Positions 40,250 through 49,425 are shown, counted from the first letter of the stretch. The stretch is DNA of 64,000 nt from Granulicella sp. 5B5 (GCF_014083945.1 NZ_CP046444.1:1302001-1366000); one strand, 5' to 3'. Numbers and translations: made by a program. Notes: a model not told the origin generated them from the letters alone.

Positions 40250-41338
40250 ATGGCACGTCCCATCACAACCCGTCAGCGCGAGATCCTCACCGCGATCATC
40301 GACAGCTACATCACCACCGGCGAGCCGGTCAGCTCAGGTGCGCTCGCGCAGACGGCCTTCGCCAAGACCTTCAGCTCGGCCACCATTCGCAACGAGATGG
40401 CCGAGCTAGCCGACGCCGGCCTCCTTGAGCAGCCGCACACCTCCGCCGGCCGCATCCCCTCTGCCGAAGCCTTTCGCCTCTACGTCGCCACCCTCACCGG
40501 CCGCAACACACCCGACGCACCACGCACAGCGCTTCAGTCACGCATTGACACCTCCTTCGCGGGCATCGCCGGCGAGTCCGCTCTCCTCGAACGCACCTCG
40601 CATGTCCTCGCCGCTCTCTCCAGCGGCGTCGGCCTCGCCATCGGTGCCGCCGCATCCACCGATCTCCTTGAGCACATCCACTTCAGCCGTCTCGCATCGC
40701 AGCGAATCCTCGCCGTGGTTGTCACGCGCAGTGGCATGGTCCGCGATCGCGTCCTCGCACTCGACCACGACCTCTCCTCTGTCCAGCTTGAAACCGCTGC
40801 CAACTTCCTCAACGAACACTTCCGCGGCTGGAACATCGACCGCGTCCGCACCGAACTGGCCCGCCGCGTCGAGCAGGAACGTAGCGCCTACCGTCAGCTC
40901 TCCGACGCAGTGGAACTTTGGTCCCGCGCCATCCCAACCGACACCGCGCAGCAGCAGGCCGTCTACATTGACGGCGTAGCGAACCTCATCTCTCTTCCCC
41001 AGTCGCTCCTCGAACGCGATCGGCTCCGCCAAATGCTCGCCGCCCTCGAGGAAAAACAACGCCTCATCGAGCTACTCAACGCCTACATCGACGCCCGCCA
41101 GGACTCCGTCCGCGTCATCTTCGATCTCGACCAGCAGGACCCCAACATGGCGGGCCTCGTCCTCATCGCCGCCCCCGCGCGCATCGGTACGGACAACCCC
41201 GAGACCGCCCTCGGCACCGTCGCCATCATCGGCCCCCAGCGCATGCACTACCAAAGCGCCATCGACGCCGTTGGCTACATCGCCCGCCTTCTCCAGCGCA
41301 ACGCCACCGGCGAGCTCCCTGAATCCTTCACCTCGTAA
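40250..41338 (+). CDS. hrcA: Heat-inducible transcription repressor HrcA
   Basis: Represses groE/dnaK-type heat-shock genes by binding CIRCE operators. The N-terminal winged helix is TRQREILTAIIDSYITTGEPVSSGALAQ followed by FSSATIRNEMAELADAGLLEQPHTSAGRIPSAEAFRLYV, both strongly conserved. A GAF-like effector domain follows (from about residue 110), ending GTVAIIGPQRMHYQSAIDAVGYIARLLQ. 362 aa is normal. grpE and dnaJ follow in the same direction. No CIRCE dyad (TTAGCACTC-N9-GAGTGCTAA) was found in front of hrcA or grpE, so its targets are probably elsewhere. Confidence 0.95.
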   Translation: MARPITTRQREILTAIIDSYITTGEPVSSGALAQTAFAKTFSSATIRNEMAELADAGLLEQPHTSAGRIPSAEAFRLYVATLTGRNTPDAPRTALQSRIDTSFAGIAGESALLERTSHVLAALSSGVGLAIGAAASTDLLEHIHFSRLASQRILAVVVTRSGMVRDRVLALDHDLSSVQLETAANFLNEHFRGWNIDRVRTELARRVEQERSAYRQLSDAVELWSRAIPTDTAQQQAVYIDGVANLISLPQSLLERDRLRQMLAALEEKQRLIELLNAYIDARQDSVRVIFDLDQQDPNMAGLVLIAAPARIGTDNPETALGTVAIIGPQRMHYQSAIDAVGYIARLLQRNATGELPESFTS

Positions 41339-41439
41339 AGCCGCCATCGCGCGACGCGCACCCGCACATTAAGAGACACTAGAAACTGGGATACTCTCCC
41401 CAGGGACACACTCGCCATTGAGCCGAGACAGGATCATCC

Positions 41440-42078
41440 ATGACCACCCTGAAAGACCGCTTCGCCCAATGGTCGCGAAGCCGGACCACTCAAGAGGACA
41501 CATCCATGAGAACTGAGACACACACCGAGCAGACTGAAGCAACCGAAACCCCGGTCGTCGAACTCGAAGCCGGTACCGAAGCCAGCGCCACCGACACATC
41601 CGATATCGAGCAGCTCCGCGCAGAGCGCGACCAGCTTGCCCTGCAGCTCACTCAGTCGCAGGACCGCTTCGCCCGCCTCCAGGCCGAGTTCGACAACGCC
41701 CGTAAGCGCGAGATTAAGGAGCGCCAGGACTCCCGCGACCACGCCGTCCAGTCCACCGTCGAGCCCTTCCTCGGCGTCATGGACAACTTCGCCCTCGCCC
41801 TCAAGGCCACCGGCGACGTCAACCAGCTCCGCACCGGTGTCGAGCTCATCCTCAAGCAGATGGACGAAGCCCTCCGCACGCTGCAAGTCCAGCCCGTTGA
41901 GTCCGTCGGTGCCCAGTTCGACCCCCGCATCCACGAGGCCCTCGGCAGCATCGAAACAGTGGAGCATCCTGACCACCAGGTCCTCGAGGAGATCCGCCGC
42001 GGCTACAAGCTCCGTGACAAACTCCTTCGCCCTGCGCTGGTCCGCATCGCCACCAACGCAGCTCAAAAGAGCGAGTAG
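41440..42078 (+). CDS. grpE: Nucleotide exchange factor GrpE
   Basis: Releases ADP from DnaK. A long coiled coil (IEQLRAERDQLALQLTQSQDRFARLQAEFDNARKREIKERQ) precedes the beta-wing domain (VEPFLGVMDNFALALKA, GVELILKQMDEALRTLQVQPVESVGAQFDPRIHEALGSIE, GYKLRDKLLRPALVRIA). 212 aa. Two starts are possible: ATG 41440 (AGGA 7 nt upstream) and ATG 41506 (AGAGGA 8 nt upstream). The second gives a more typical short acidic N-terminus. Part of hrcA-grpE-dnaJ. Confidence 0.95.
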   Translation: MTTLKDRFAQWSRSRTTQEDTSMRTETHTEQTEATETPVVELEAGTEASATDTSDIEQLRAERDQLALQLTQSQDRFARLQAEFDNARKREIKERQDSRDHAVQSTVEPFLGVMDNFALALKATGDVNQLRTGVELILKQMDEALRTLQVQPVESVGAQFDPRIHEALGSIETVEHPDHQVLEEIRRGYKLRDKLLRPALVRIATNAAQKSE

Positions 42079-42122
42079 CTTCGCTCCGCGTATCACGTAC
42101 CAACTCGTCACCTGACTGCCCT

Positions 42123-43253
42123 ATGCCCACCACTATGAAGCTTGACTACTACGAAGTCCTCTCCGTCGAACGCACCGCCACTGACGTCGAGATCAAGTCC
42201 GCCTACCGCAAACTCGCCATGCAGTTCCACCCCGACCGCAATCCGAACAACCCGGAGGCGGAGGAGAAGTTTAAAGCCTGCAGCGAGGCCTACCAGGTCC
42301 TCTCTGACCCCGACAAGCGCGCGGCCTACGACCGCTACGGCCATGCTGGTGTCAGCGGAGCCGGCAACCCCTTTGCAGGCGGCGGCTCGCCCTTTCAGCA
42401 AGGCGACCTCGGCGACATCTTCGGCGATCTCTTCGGCGAGATGTTCAACATGGGCGGCAACCGCCGCGCCTCACGCCAACAGCGCGGCCGCGACCTCCAG
42501 TTCAACATGAAGCTTGAGTTCGAAGAGGCCGTCTTCGGCATCGAGCGCGAGATCAGCATCCGCCGCGCCGAACCCTGCGACGACTGCCACGGCACTGGCT
42601 CCTCCAGCGGCAAACAGCCTGAAACCTGTCAGCAGTGCGGCGGTCGCGGCCAGATCCGCTCACAGCAGGGATTCTTCTCCGTCGCTCGCACCTGCCCTGT
42701 CTGCAGTGGCACCGGCTCGGTCATCCGCACACCCTGCACCACCTGCAAAGGCGACACCCGCGTCCTCCGCGAGCACAAGATTCTCGTCAAGGTCCCCGCC
42801 GGCGTCGAGCAGGACACCCGCATCCGTTACTCCGGCGAAGGCGAAGCCGGTCGCTTCGGCGGCCCCGCTGGCGATCTCTACGTCGTCCTCGATATCAAGC
42901 AGCACAAGTTCTTCGAGCGTGACGGAGACGACCTTCATTGCGTCATTCCTATCAGCTTCCCGCAAGCAGCGCTCGGTGCCGAGCTCGAAATCGAAACCCT
43001 CGAAGGCATCGAAACCCTCAAAGTCCCCGAAGGCACTCAGAGCGGCCGCGAGTTCAAGCTCCGGGGTAAAGGCGTCCCCCACCTCAACGCCCACGGCAAA
43101 GGCGACCTCGTCGTCGAAATCCGCGTTCAAACACCGGGCAAGCTCACCAAGCAACAGAAAGACCTCCTCAAGCAACTCTCCGAAACCATCACCGTCGAGA
43201 ACACTCCACACGCTCGCGGCCTCTTCAGCAAAGTCAAGGAGATGTTCAGCTAA
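42123..43253 (+). CDS. dnaJ: Chaperone protein DnaJ
   Basis: The Hsp40 partner of DnaK, type I. The J domain (DYYEVLSVERTATDVEIKSAYRKLAMQFHPDRN) has HPD; a Gly/Phe region follows (GNPFAGGGSPFQQG). The zinc domain shows CDDCHGTG, CQQCGGRG, CPVCSGTG and CTTCKGDT; in the last repeat the usual second Gly pair is changed to Asp-Thr, though the cysteines remain. C-terminal substrate-binding beta domains end the protein (376 aa). An internal ATG at 42135 is an alternative start. dnaK is not in the window. A strong terminator follows at 43274. Confidence 0.96.
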   Translation: MPTTMKLDYYEVLSVERTATDVEIKSAYRKLAMQFHPDRNPNNPEAEEKFKACSEAYQVLSDPDKRAAYDRYGHAGVSGAGNPFAGGGSPFQQGDLGDIFGDLFGEMFNMGGNRRASRQQRGRDLQFNMKLEFEEAVFGIEREISIRRAEPCDDCHGTGSSSGKQPETCQQCGGRGQIRSQQGFFSVARTCPVCSGTGSVIRTPCTTCKGDTRVLREHKILVKVPAGVEQDTRIRYSGEGEAGRFGGPAGDLYVVLDIKQHKFFERDGDDLHCVIPISFPQAALGAELEIETLEGIETLKVPEGTQSGREFKLRGKGVPHLNAHGKGDLVVEIRVQTPGKLTKQQKDLLKQLSETITVENTPHARGLFSKVKEMFS

Positions 43254-43273
43254 CCCCTCAGTCTATGCAAACA

Positions 43274-43304
43274 AAAACAGCGACCGCACTCCGGTCGCTG
43301 TTTT
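43274..43304. terminator. Bidirectional intrinsic terminator between dnaJ and rsmE
   Basis: AAAACAGCGACCG-CACTC-CGGTCGCTGTTTTC: an 11- to 13-bp stem flanked by A-run on the left and T-run on the right, suitable for both convergent genes. Confidence 0.85.
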
Positions 43305-43321
43305 CTTATGTGGAGCGTCCT

Positions 43322-44026
43322 TCACAACACAGACGCACAAACCGCCAGTCCTGCAATCGCCGCTGTCTCCGCCCGTAGAATCCTCGGCCCCAGCGTCACA
43401 CTCTTCCATCCTGAGGTCTCGAACAACGCCATCTCCTCCGGAGTCCATCCACCCTCAGGTCCAATCGCCAATGCCACATCGCGCGCATCCACCAACCCTG
43501 CGCTCAAAGTGCTCTCCTGCTCAGTCTCCGCAAGCAGCAACTTCGTAACCGCCGTAACATTACCGAGCGCAGCCTTCAGCATCAACGGATCATCCACCAC
43601 CGGCACATCCGTCCTGCGCGACTGCTTCGCTGCCTCCAGCACAATTCTCCGCCATCGATCCACGCGCTTCCCCGCAGCCTGCGCAAGGTGCTTCTCCGTT
43701 CTTCGCGCAAGCACGGGCGTGATGCGTGCAGCACCCAGCTCTGTCGCCTTCTCGATCCCCCACTCCATGTGGTGGAACTTGAACACAGCCATCAGCAGAT
43801 GCACCGGCAGAGCCGCCTCCGCTTCAAGCTCTTCATGTAGAGCAAACACCACTGCACTCTCGTCCGCCGACACAACCTCGGCGCGGTGCAAAAAACCTCC
43901 CGCAACCACATCGAAGATCTGTCCCGGCTGCGCACGCAGCACCCGGGCCAGATGCATGGCCTGCTCTCCCGTCAGCGTTGCAGTGGTCTCTGTTCTCTCG
44001 TCGGCGATCCATCGGCGTCGTGTCAT
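43322..44026 (-). CDS. rsmE: 16S rRNA (uracil1498-N3)-methyltransferase
   Basis: Methylates U1498 of 16S rRNA. A PUA-like N-terminal domain (MTRRRWIADE...ATLTGEQAMHLARVLRAQPGQIFDVVAGG) leads to a SPOUT methyltransferase domain whose knot is LAIGPEGGWTPEEMALFETSGWKSVTLGPRILRAETAAI. 234 aa is typical when the start is ATG 44026, where MTRRRW is the normal beginning. TATGCT lies 6 nt upstream of that ATG and there is no Shine-Dalgarno. A longer frame back to 44224 runs through the next terminator and is not credible. Confidence 0.94.
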   Translation of the reverse strand: MTRRRWIADERTETTATLTGEQAMHLARVLRAQPGQIFDVVAGGFLHRAEVVSADESAVVFALHEELEAEAALPVHLLMAVFKFHHMEWGIEKATELGAARITPVLARRTEKHLAQAAGKRVDRWRRIVLEAAKQSRRTDVPVVDDPLMLKAALGNVTAVTKLLLAETEQESTLSAGLVDARDVALAIGPEGGWTPEEMALFETSGWKSVTLGPRILRAETAAIAGLAVCASVL

Positions 44027-44098
44027 GCACCCAGCATACTTCGATCGCGCGCCATGTAACACCCCTCGCAAACCCGCATGAACACTAGCCGAAAACAC

Positions 44099-44129
44099 CT
44101 CAGGGAGCGCATCGTGTGCGCTCCCTGAG
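44099..44129 (-). terminator. Intrinsic terminator of the candidate small RNA
   Basis: CTCAGGGAGCGCA (44099-44111) is perfectly complementary to TGCGCTCCCTGAG (44117-44129) with a 5-nt loop. On the minus strand it is followed by GTGTTTTC. Confidence 0.8.
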
Positions 44130-44139
44130 TGTGTTGCCT

Positions 44140-44217
44140 TTAGGTTGATGCTTTGCCTTGGTTGCGTTTGCCTGCGCTCCCATTCGATGTTGCCATCGAC
44201 GTTGCGTTCACATGCAT
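44140..44217 (-). CDS. Possible 25-residue peptide within the candidate small RNA
   Basis: ATG 44217 opens MHVNATSMATSNGSAGKRNQ then GKAST and stop. It is polar and basic, with no Shine-Dalgarno. It ends 11 nt before the terminator hairpin, which would be a natural gene arrangement. Comparative conservation would be needed to accept it. Confidence 0.3.
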   Translation of the reverse strand: MHVNATSMATSNGSAGKRNQGKAST

Positions 44218-44232
44218 GAAGCAACTAACGAG

Positions 44233-44261
44233 AGTATTGTTTTCTCGCGCGTAAGAGTCAA
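44233..44261 (-). promoter_or_regulatory. Sigma-70-type promoter of the candidate small RNA
   Basis: TTGACT (minus strand, 44261-44256), 17-nt spacer, AATACT (44238-44233): five of six and four of six consensus positions at the optimal spacing. Confidence 0.6.
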
Positions 44262-44444
44262 GAAAAAAACGTGCCTTCGCAAGCAAAATTTTTAACCTCC
44301 TATCGCCGCATTTGAATCCCCAACTCACACACCGTCTCTCTCCTCATCGCACGAACGCTGCATCCCATCCAGTGCGGGGCCTCATGGCCCACACAAACAC
44401 GTCTCATTCTCATCCTCAAATCGTCAAGCTGCATCCAATAGAAC

Positions 44445-45206
44445 ATGTCTCTCAATGCACAACGCTTCACCGGCCGCGCCGAAGACTACGACCGCTATCG
44501 TCAGCGTTACCCCGCGGAACCAGTGCTCATGCGCCTCCGCGAATGGTGTGGCCTTACGCCGCAACACCGCGTCGCCGACATCGGCGCAGGCACAGGCATG
44601 TTGACCGAAGTCTTCCTCGCCAACGGCAATCCCGTCATCGCCATTGAACCCAACGCCGAGATGCGCGCACTCTGCACCGCACTGCAGACACAACATCCCT
44701 CTCTCACCGTCGTTGACGCCACCGCCGAGCACACAACCCTCGCCGAGCACTCCATCGACCTCGTCGCAGCCGGCCGCGCCTTCCACTGGTTCGACCGCGA
44801 CCGCGCTCTCGCCGAGTTCCGCCGCATCCTCAAGCCCGACGGCTGGGTCACTCTCGTCTCCATCGGCCGCGCCAAAGACGACTCCCCGCAGTCTCGCGAC
44901 TTCGAGCGGCTACTCATCGACCACGGCACCGACTACACCTATGTACGCGCCGGCTACCGCATTCACGAAGACCTGCACACCCTCTTCACCCGCGACTGGC
45001 ACCACGAAGAAATTGACGGAGAACTCGCACATGACTGGGACGCCTTCCTAGGCCACGCCATGTCACTCTCCATGACCCCCAAGCCCGACGACCCGCGCTT
45101 CCCGCCCTTCCTTCGCGCACTCGAAGACTTCTTCCACCGTTACGCCATCAATGATGCTCTCACCCAACCCACTACCTGCTGGATCAGCGCCGGCCGCTTC
45201 GCATAG
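44445..45206 (+). CDS. Class I SAM-dependent methyltransferase
   Basis: A 253-residue methyltransferase: N-terminal FTGRAEDYDRYRQRYP, then motif I VADIGAGTGMLTEVFLANG, the acidic end of strand 2 VIAIEPNAEMR, motif IV IDLVAAGRAFHWFDRDRAL and LKPDGWVTLVSIG. The 'YD.YR..YP' opening and 'AFHWF' are shared with UbiE/Tam-like methyltransferases. The substrate is not known. Confidence 0.85.
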   Translation: MSLNAQRFTGRAEDYDRYRQRYPAEPVLMRLREWCGLTPQHRVADIGAGTGMLTEVFLANGNPVIAIEPNAEMRALCTALQTQHPSLTVVDATAEHTTLAEHSIDLVAAGRAFHWFDRDRALAEFRRILKPDGWVTLVSIGRAKDDSPQSRDFERLLIDHGTDYTYVRAGYRIHEDLHTLFTRDWHHEEIDGELAHDWDAFLGHAMSLSMTPKPDDPRFPPFLRALEDFFHRYAINDALTQPTTCWISAGRFA

Positions 45207-45215
45207 CCGCCAGCC

Positions 45216-46739
45216 TCAGCACTCGATAATATTCAGCGCGAGTCCAGCCAGACTCGTCTCCTTATACCGCGACTGCATGTCCATCCCCGTGCGGTACATC
45301 GTCTCGATCACCTGATCGAGCGACACCTTATGCACGCCCTGATCATTCATCGCCAGCCGCGCCGCATTCACCGCCTTCACCGCACCCATCCCATTGCGCT
45401 CGATGCAAGGAATCTGTACTAGCCCACCAATCGGATCGCACGTCATCCCCAGGTTGTGCTCCATCGCAATCTCCGCCGCGCCCTCCACCGCGCGAGCATC
45501 ACCACCCAACGCCGCCACCAACCCACCCGCCGCCATCGAACACGCCACGCCCACCTCACCCTGGCACCCTACCTCCGCACCGCTGATCGAAGCATTCTCC
45601 TTGTACAGAATCCCAATCGCCGCCGCCGTCAAAAAATACCGCAGCAACCCCGCCTCTCGCTCGCTCTCACTCAACTCATCCGAAGCATGATGCAGATAGT
45701 AGTACGCAATCGCCGGCACCACTCCCGCCGCGCCGTTCGTCGGAGCCGTCACCACACGCCCACCCGCTGCATTCTCCTCATTCACCGCCATCGCCACCAG
45801 CGTCACACTATCCAGCGGCGCCAGTGGATCGCGAACTTTGCCAGCCTCATCCATCGCCGCCAACCGCCGCGCCAACCCTGGCGCTCGCCTCCGCACATTC
45901 AGCCCACCCGGTAACGTCCCTTCGGTCGTCTTCCCGCGTTCGATGCTCTCCGCCATCGTCCCCCACAACGACAGGATCGCCGACTTCACCAGTTCCTCCG
46001 GTGTCAGGGCATTCATCGGCGGCGCAATCGTGTTTCCCGGTCGCTCCGGCGAAATAATTCTCTCTACCCGCCGCAGAATCGTCGCATCCTTCAGCAGCGC
46101 CATCTCATTCGCCAGCACCATCTCCGCAATTGTCAGCCCGTGCTCATCGCTCAACCACAGCAACTCATCCGCACTCGAAAACGGATACGGCACATCGCGC
46201 TTCTTCACGCCACCATCAGCCGCAGCAAACTCCTCCGCGGTCAAAATAAACCCACCACCCACCGAGTAGTACACCTGCGAAAACACCACGCATCCTTCCG
46301 CATTAAGCGCCGTAAACCGCATCCCATTCGGATGCGTCTCCACACCTGCCTCCGGATACATCTGGTCGCGGTGAAACCGTAGGTCCACCGCAGGGTCGAA
46401 CCGCACCGCATGCTCCCCCAGCAGCTTCAGCATCTTCGTCTCTCGCAGCGCCTCAAGCCGGGCATCAATCGTCTGCAGGTCCACAGTATCCGGCGACTCC
46501 TCCAGCAGCCCCATCATCACCGCGCGGTCAGTCGCATGCCCAATGCCCGTCAACGCCAGCGACCCATACAAGTCCACAGCGAGCGCAGCGGTGGATACAT
46601 TGCCTGCCACACCAAACTCGCCACGCCGTGCCAGCTCACGCACAAAACTCAACGCCGCCCGCATCGGCCCCACCGTATGCGAGCTCGAAGGCCCGATCCC
46701 CACCTTGAACAACTCAAACAAACTCGTATTCATCGTCAT
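45216..46739 (-). CDS. sdaA: L-serine ammonia-lyase (iron-sulfur)
   Basis: Converts L-serine to pyruvate and ammonia with a [4Fe-4S] cluster. The beta domain begins [27 protein letters not shown]; the catalytic alpha domain contains APTNGAAGVVPAIAYYY, EVGCQGEVGVACSMAAGGL and MTCDPIGGLVQIPCIERNGMGAVKA with the cluster cysteines. 507 aa, fusing both domains and about 40 residues longer than the Escherichia coli enzyme. ATG 46733 is an alternative start. It overlaps the end of the YjbR-like gene upstream by 20-26 nt, so translation is probably coupled. Confidence 0.95.
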   Translation of the reverse strand: MTMNTSLFELFKVGIGPSSSHTVGPMRAALSFVRELARRGEFGVAGNVSTAALAVDLYGSLALTGIGHATDRAVMMGLLEESPDTVDLQTIDARLEALRETKMLKLLGEHAVRFDPAVDLRFHRDQMYPEAGVETHPNGMRFTALNAEGCVVFSQVYYSVGGGFILTAEEFAAADGGVKKRDVPYPFSSADELLWLSDEHGLTIAEMVLANEMALLKDATILRRVERIISPERPGNTIAPPMNALTPEELVKSAILSLWGTMAESIERGKTTEGTLPGGLNVRRRAPGLARRLAAMDEAGKVRDPLAPLDSVTLVAMAVNEENAAGGRVVTAPTNGAAGVVPAIAYYYLHHASDELSESEREAGLLRYFLTAAAIGILYKENASISGAEVGCQGEVGVACSMAAGGLVAALGGDARAVEGAAEIAMEHNLGMTCDPIGGLVQIPCIERNGMGAVKAVNAARLAMNDQGVHKVSLDQVIETMYRTGMDMQSRYKETSLAGLALNIIEC

Positions 46740-47214
46740 TCACCAGCTTCGATTGTAGGCGCTGTATCTTGGCCTTTGTCTTCACGCGAACAGCCTGCAT
46801 CTTCCCCAGCGTATGCCGGTGCGCCGTCTCCAGCCCGCCCGCCAACACACTCTCCGGCGCATCGAGCATCACCAGCGTCGCCCCAGTCCTTCCCCACCCA
46901 CCCGGCACAACAGAAAAATACTCCGGCGCTTCCTCAAGAAACGCAGCCTGCTGCTCCGCATCGAGCATCAAGGTTCCTTGCCCCTTACTCTCATACGCCA
47001 GCGTCGCAAAGATCCTCCGCTTCCCAGCAAGTTCAATCCGAAAATCCGCAGCCCTCATATGCGAGTCCTCCACCACATATGGCAACGCGAGCGCCAATCG
47101 TCTATAGGTCGCAGAGACACCCGTACTCTTCTTCGCGACACTCTTCTTAGCAACTGCCTTCGTCACGGCTTTCATCGCCGTCTTCTTCACCGGAACCAGC
47201 TTCCGCGCCATCAT
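46714..47214 (-). CDS. MmcQ/YjbR-like protein with a basic N-terminal tail
   Basis: A 166-residue protein. Residues 36-160 fit the YjbR/CyaY-like fold: [41 protein letters not shown], then the '[13 protein letters not shown]' and [16 protein letters not shown] segments. Residues 1-32 are a Lys/Ala-rich tail ([20 protein letters not shown]) like those of histone H1-like proteins, suggesting nucleic-acid binding. It is the first gene of a two-gene unit with sdaA. The role is unknown. Confidence 0.75.
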   Translation of the reverse strand: MMARKLVPVKKTAMKAVTKAVAKKSVAKKSTGVSATYRRLALALPYVVEDSHMRAADFRIELAGKRRIFATLAYESKGQGTLMLDAEQQAAFLEEAPEYFSVVPGGWGRTGATLVMLDAPESVLAGGLETAHRHTLGKMQAVRVKTKAKIQRLQSKLVNDDEYEFV

Positions 47215-47283
47215 GTCATCGCCTCCACCTTCGCCGGGATGCTACACTTGCCGCACCTCCGGCCTCAAGGACAGACCAGGCAA

Positions 47284-48873
47284 ATGCTCTTCAAAGCCCG
47301 CAGCGCAGCCGTCTACGGCATCGACGCCCACATCATTGACGTAGAAGTCGACTTCGGCGCCCAGGTTGAAAAAGAGATCTTTGCCACCGTCGGTCTCCCC
47401 GACGCCGCCGTCCGCGAGTCCCGCGACCGCGTCCGCTCAGCCATCAAGAACTCCGGCTTCGACATCCCGCCCACCCGCATCACCATCAACCTCGCACCCG
47501 CCGATCTCAAAAAAGAAGGCTCCGGCTTCGATCTCCCCATCGCCATCGGCATCCTCGGCGCCTACGGCGGTCTCTCCATCAAAGACCTCTCCGACTTCGT
47601 CCTCGTCGGCGAGCTTGGGCTCGACGGCTCGCTCCGCGCCGTGCAGGGCATGCTGCCCATCGCCATAGCCGCCCGCGCCGCAAAGATCAAGAATCTCATC
47701 ATCCCCGCTGCCAACGCGCGCGAAGCCGCCGTCGTCGAAGGTGTCAACGTCTACCCCGTGCGCTCCCTTCTAGAAGTCCGCGAGCTGCTCAACTCCACTA
47801 CGCAGGGTAACCTCTTTATCCAGCCGCTCAAGGTCAACACCTCCACGCTCCTCTCCGAAGCCGTTGAATACCACGCCGACTTCCGCGACGTCCGCGGGCA
47901 GCACGTCGCCAAGCGTGCACTCGAGGTCGCCGCCGCTGGCGGTCACAACATCCTCATGATCGGCCCACCCGGCAGCGGCAAGACCATGCTCGCAAAACGC
48001 CTCCCCTCGATCCTCGCTCCGCTACGTTTTGAAGAAGCCCTCGAAACCACCAAGATCCACTCCGTCGCCGGTGTCCTCGATAAAGATGCCGGCCTCGTCA
48101 CTCACCGCCCCTTCCGCAGCCCGCACCACACCATCTCCGACGCAGGCCTCATCGGCGGCGGCATGATCCCGCGCCCCGGCGAGGTGTCTCTGGCACATAA
48201 CGGCTTGTTGTTTTTAGATGAGCTACCCGAGTTCCCCCGCAACGTCCTCGAGGTCCTCCGCCAGCCGCTCGAAGACGGCAACGTCACCATCTCGCGCGCC
48301 GCCATGTCGCTCAGCTTCCCCGCCCGCTTCATGCTCGCCGCCGCCATGAATCCCTGCCCCTGCGGCTACTTCAACGATCCCTCGCGCGACTGCATGTGCA
48401 CCCCGCCCATGATCCAGCGTTACGTCTCCAAAGTCTCCGGCCCGCTCCTCGACCGCATCGACATCCACATCGAGGTCCCAGCCGTGCAGTACAAAGAGCT
48501 CCGCAGCGGCACCGCCGCCGAAGGCTCAGCCGAGATCCGCACTCGCGTCCTCGCCGCCCGCGAGCGTCAGCACCAGCGCTTCCTCGAACACCCCACACGA
48601 GTCCCCACCACCACCCGCCCTGCTGGCCGCGCCGTCTTCTCCAACTCGCAGATGACTACCCAGCAGATCCGCACCTTCTGCGAGCTCGCCTCCGACGCCG
48701 AACGCCTCCTCGAGCGCGCCATGCTGCAGCAAGGCCTCTCCGCACGCGCCCACGACCGCATCCTCAAAGTCGCCCGCACCATCGCCGACCTCGACGCCGC
48801 ACCCACCATCGCCGTCAAGCACATCGCCGAGGCCATCCAGTACCGCACCCTCGACAGAAGCTACTGGGCCTAA
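47284..48873 (+). CDS. comM: ComM/YifB family AAA+ ATPase (Mg-chelatase-like)
   Basis: A 529-residue helicase-like ATPase that, in Vibrio and others, promotes branch migration during natural transformation. The N-terminal Lon-like domain is [24 protein letters not shown]...[25 protein letters not shown]. The AAA+ module has Walker [21 protein letters not shown], Walker [12 protein letters not shown], and the family's zinc-like [22 protein letters not shown]. The start is ATG 47284 (AGG 6-8 nt upstream). TACACT about 35 nt upstream is a likely -10 box. It is 40 bp upstream of a candidate sigma-54 promoter. Confidence 0.95.
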   Translation: MLFKARSAAVYGIDAHIIDVEVDFGAQVEKEIFATVGLPDAAVRESRDRVRSAIKNSGFDIPPTRITINLAPADLKKEGSGFDLPIAIGILGAYGGLSIKDLSDFVLVGELGLDGSLRAVQGMLPIAIAARAAKIKNLIIPAANAREAAVVEGVNVYPVRSLLEVRELLNSTTQGNLFIQPLKVNTSTLLSEAVEYHADFRDVRGQHVAKRALEVAAAGGHNILMIGPPGSGKTMLAKRLPSILAPLRFEEALETTKIHSVAGVLDKDAGLVTHRPFRSPHHTISDAGLIGGGMIPRPGEVSLAHNGLLFLDELPEFPRNVLEVLRQPLEDGNVTISRAAMSLSFPARFMLAAAMNPCPCGYFNDPSRDCMCTPPMIQRYVSKVSGPLLDRIDIHIEVPAVQYKELRSGTAAEGSAEIRTRVLAARERQHQRFLEHPTRVPTTTRPAGRAVFSNSQMTTQQIRTFCELASDAERLLERAMLQQGLSARAHDRILKVARTIADLDAAPTIAVKHIAEAIQYRTLDRSYWA

Positions 48874-48912
48874 CTGTCGTCCGGAGCTTCATCGACCACC
48901 GGGGTCTTCAAT

Positions 48913-48930
48913 TTGGCACAAGCCTTGCCT
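48913..48930 (+). promoter_or_regulatory. Candidate sigma-54 promoter
   Basis: TTGGCACAAGCCTTGCCT contains the -24 GG and -12 GC dinucleotides 10 nt apart, within TGGCAC-N5-TTGC, which is the sigma-54 consensus. It lies 40 bp after the comM stop in non-coding DNA, pointing toward the omega-like gene and rho. Confidence 0.5.
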
Positions 48931-49425
48931 GACACCCCCAAATTCCCGTTTTCTGTATATGCAGCCGTCAATTCTTCCTAAAAAAAGATTGACCTCGGGG
49001 TCATGAAGCCTTATCTTGCTAGATGTAGGGAACAAACAGCCATCTACAGCTATCTAGACTCTATCTCCTTTGGTGTCCGGACTTAGCTCGTAAGTCAAGT
49101 GGTCTGTCTCCTTGCTAAGCCTTTCTTGCAGCTATCTGGAAAGCGATGTTCCGCGTCTGCGCGGATGGCCTTTCTGTCGTCTGCTTGCGAGCCTTACAGT
49201 CACAGCTACAGGATTCAACTCATTGCAAGGCATGAATTTACCTGCTGCCGTCTTGCGTAGCAGGAACGTTTTTGATGCAACTTGGCTCCGGCCTGCGCAT
49301 CTACTAATTAACCGACTTCACGGTTCTGCCCGGCTCTAACTGCCCGCTGAACCCCGAGGCAAGACAAACGGACGCGCATTGCCTTCCGACGCCCACCGCC
49401 TCAATACCCAGGAGATTTCACTTCT
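48931..49425 (+). other. Long non-coding region upstream of the omega-like gene
   Basis: About 495 bp, AT-richer than the genes. It holds the promoters at 48913 and 48989, several short dyads (for example GACTTA-GCTCG-TAAGTC and TAGATG...CATCTA) and no credible coding frame. It may be a 5' leader or an RNA gene. Confidence 0.5.
48989..49017 (+). promoter_or_regulatory. Candidate sigma-70 promoter
   Basis: TTGACC (48989-48994), a 17-nt spacer and TATCTT (49012-49017). A start near 49024 would give a leader of about 400 nt before the omega-like gene. Confidence 0.45.

Larger units (their letters stand above)
44092..44226 (-). ncRNA. Candidate small RNA gene (promoter-to-terminator unit)
   Basis: On the minus strand, a TTGACT-17-AATACT promoter (44233-44261) is followed about 100 nt later by a 13-bp hairpin (44099-44129) and TTTT (44092-44095). 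The unit is about 135 nt and separate from rsmE and the methyltransferase gene. Whether the product is an RNA or the 25-residue peptide within it cannot be told. Confidence 0.5.

Noticed and set aside
40169-41439. CIRCE operator near hrcA/grpE
   Set aside because: No TTAGCACTC or GAGTGCTAA half-site was found in either upstream region.
44027-44224. N-terminal extension of RsmE
   Set aside because: The frame crosses a strong terminator and the candidate small RNA; the conserved RsmE N-terminus begins at 44026.
49112-49339. 75-codon frame in the region upstream of the omega-like gene
   Set aside because: No ribosome-binding site, codon use unlike the genome, and no recognisable protein pattern.
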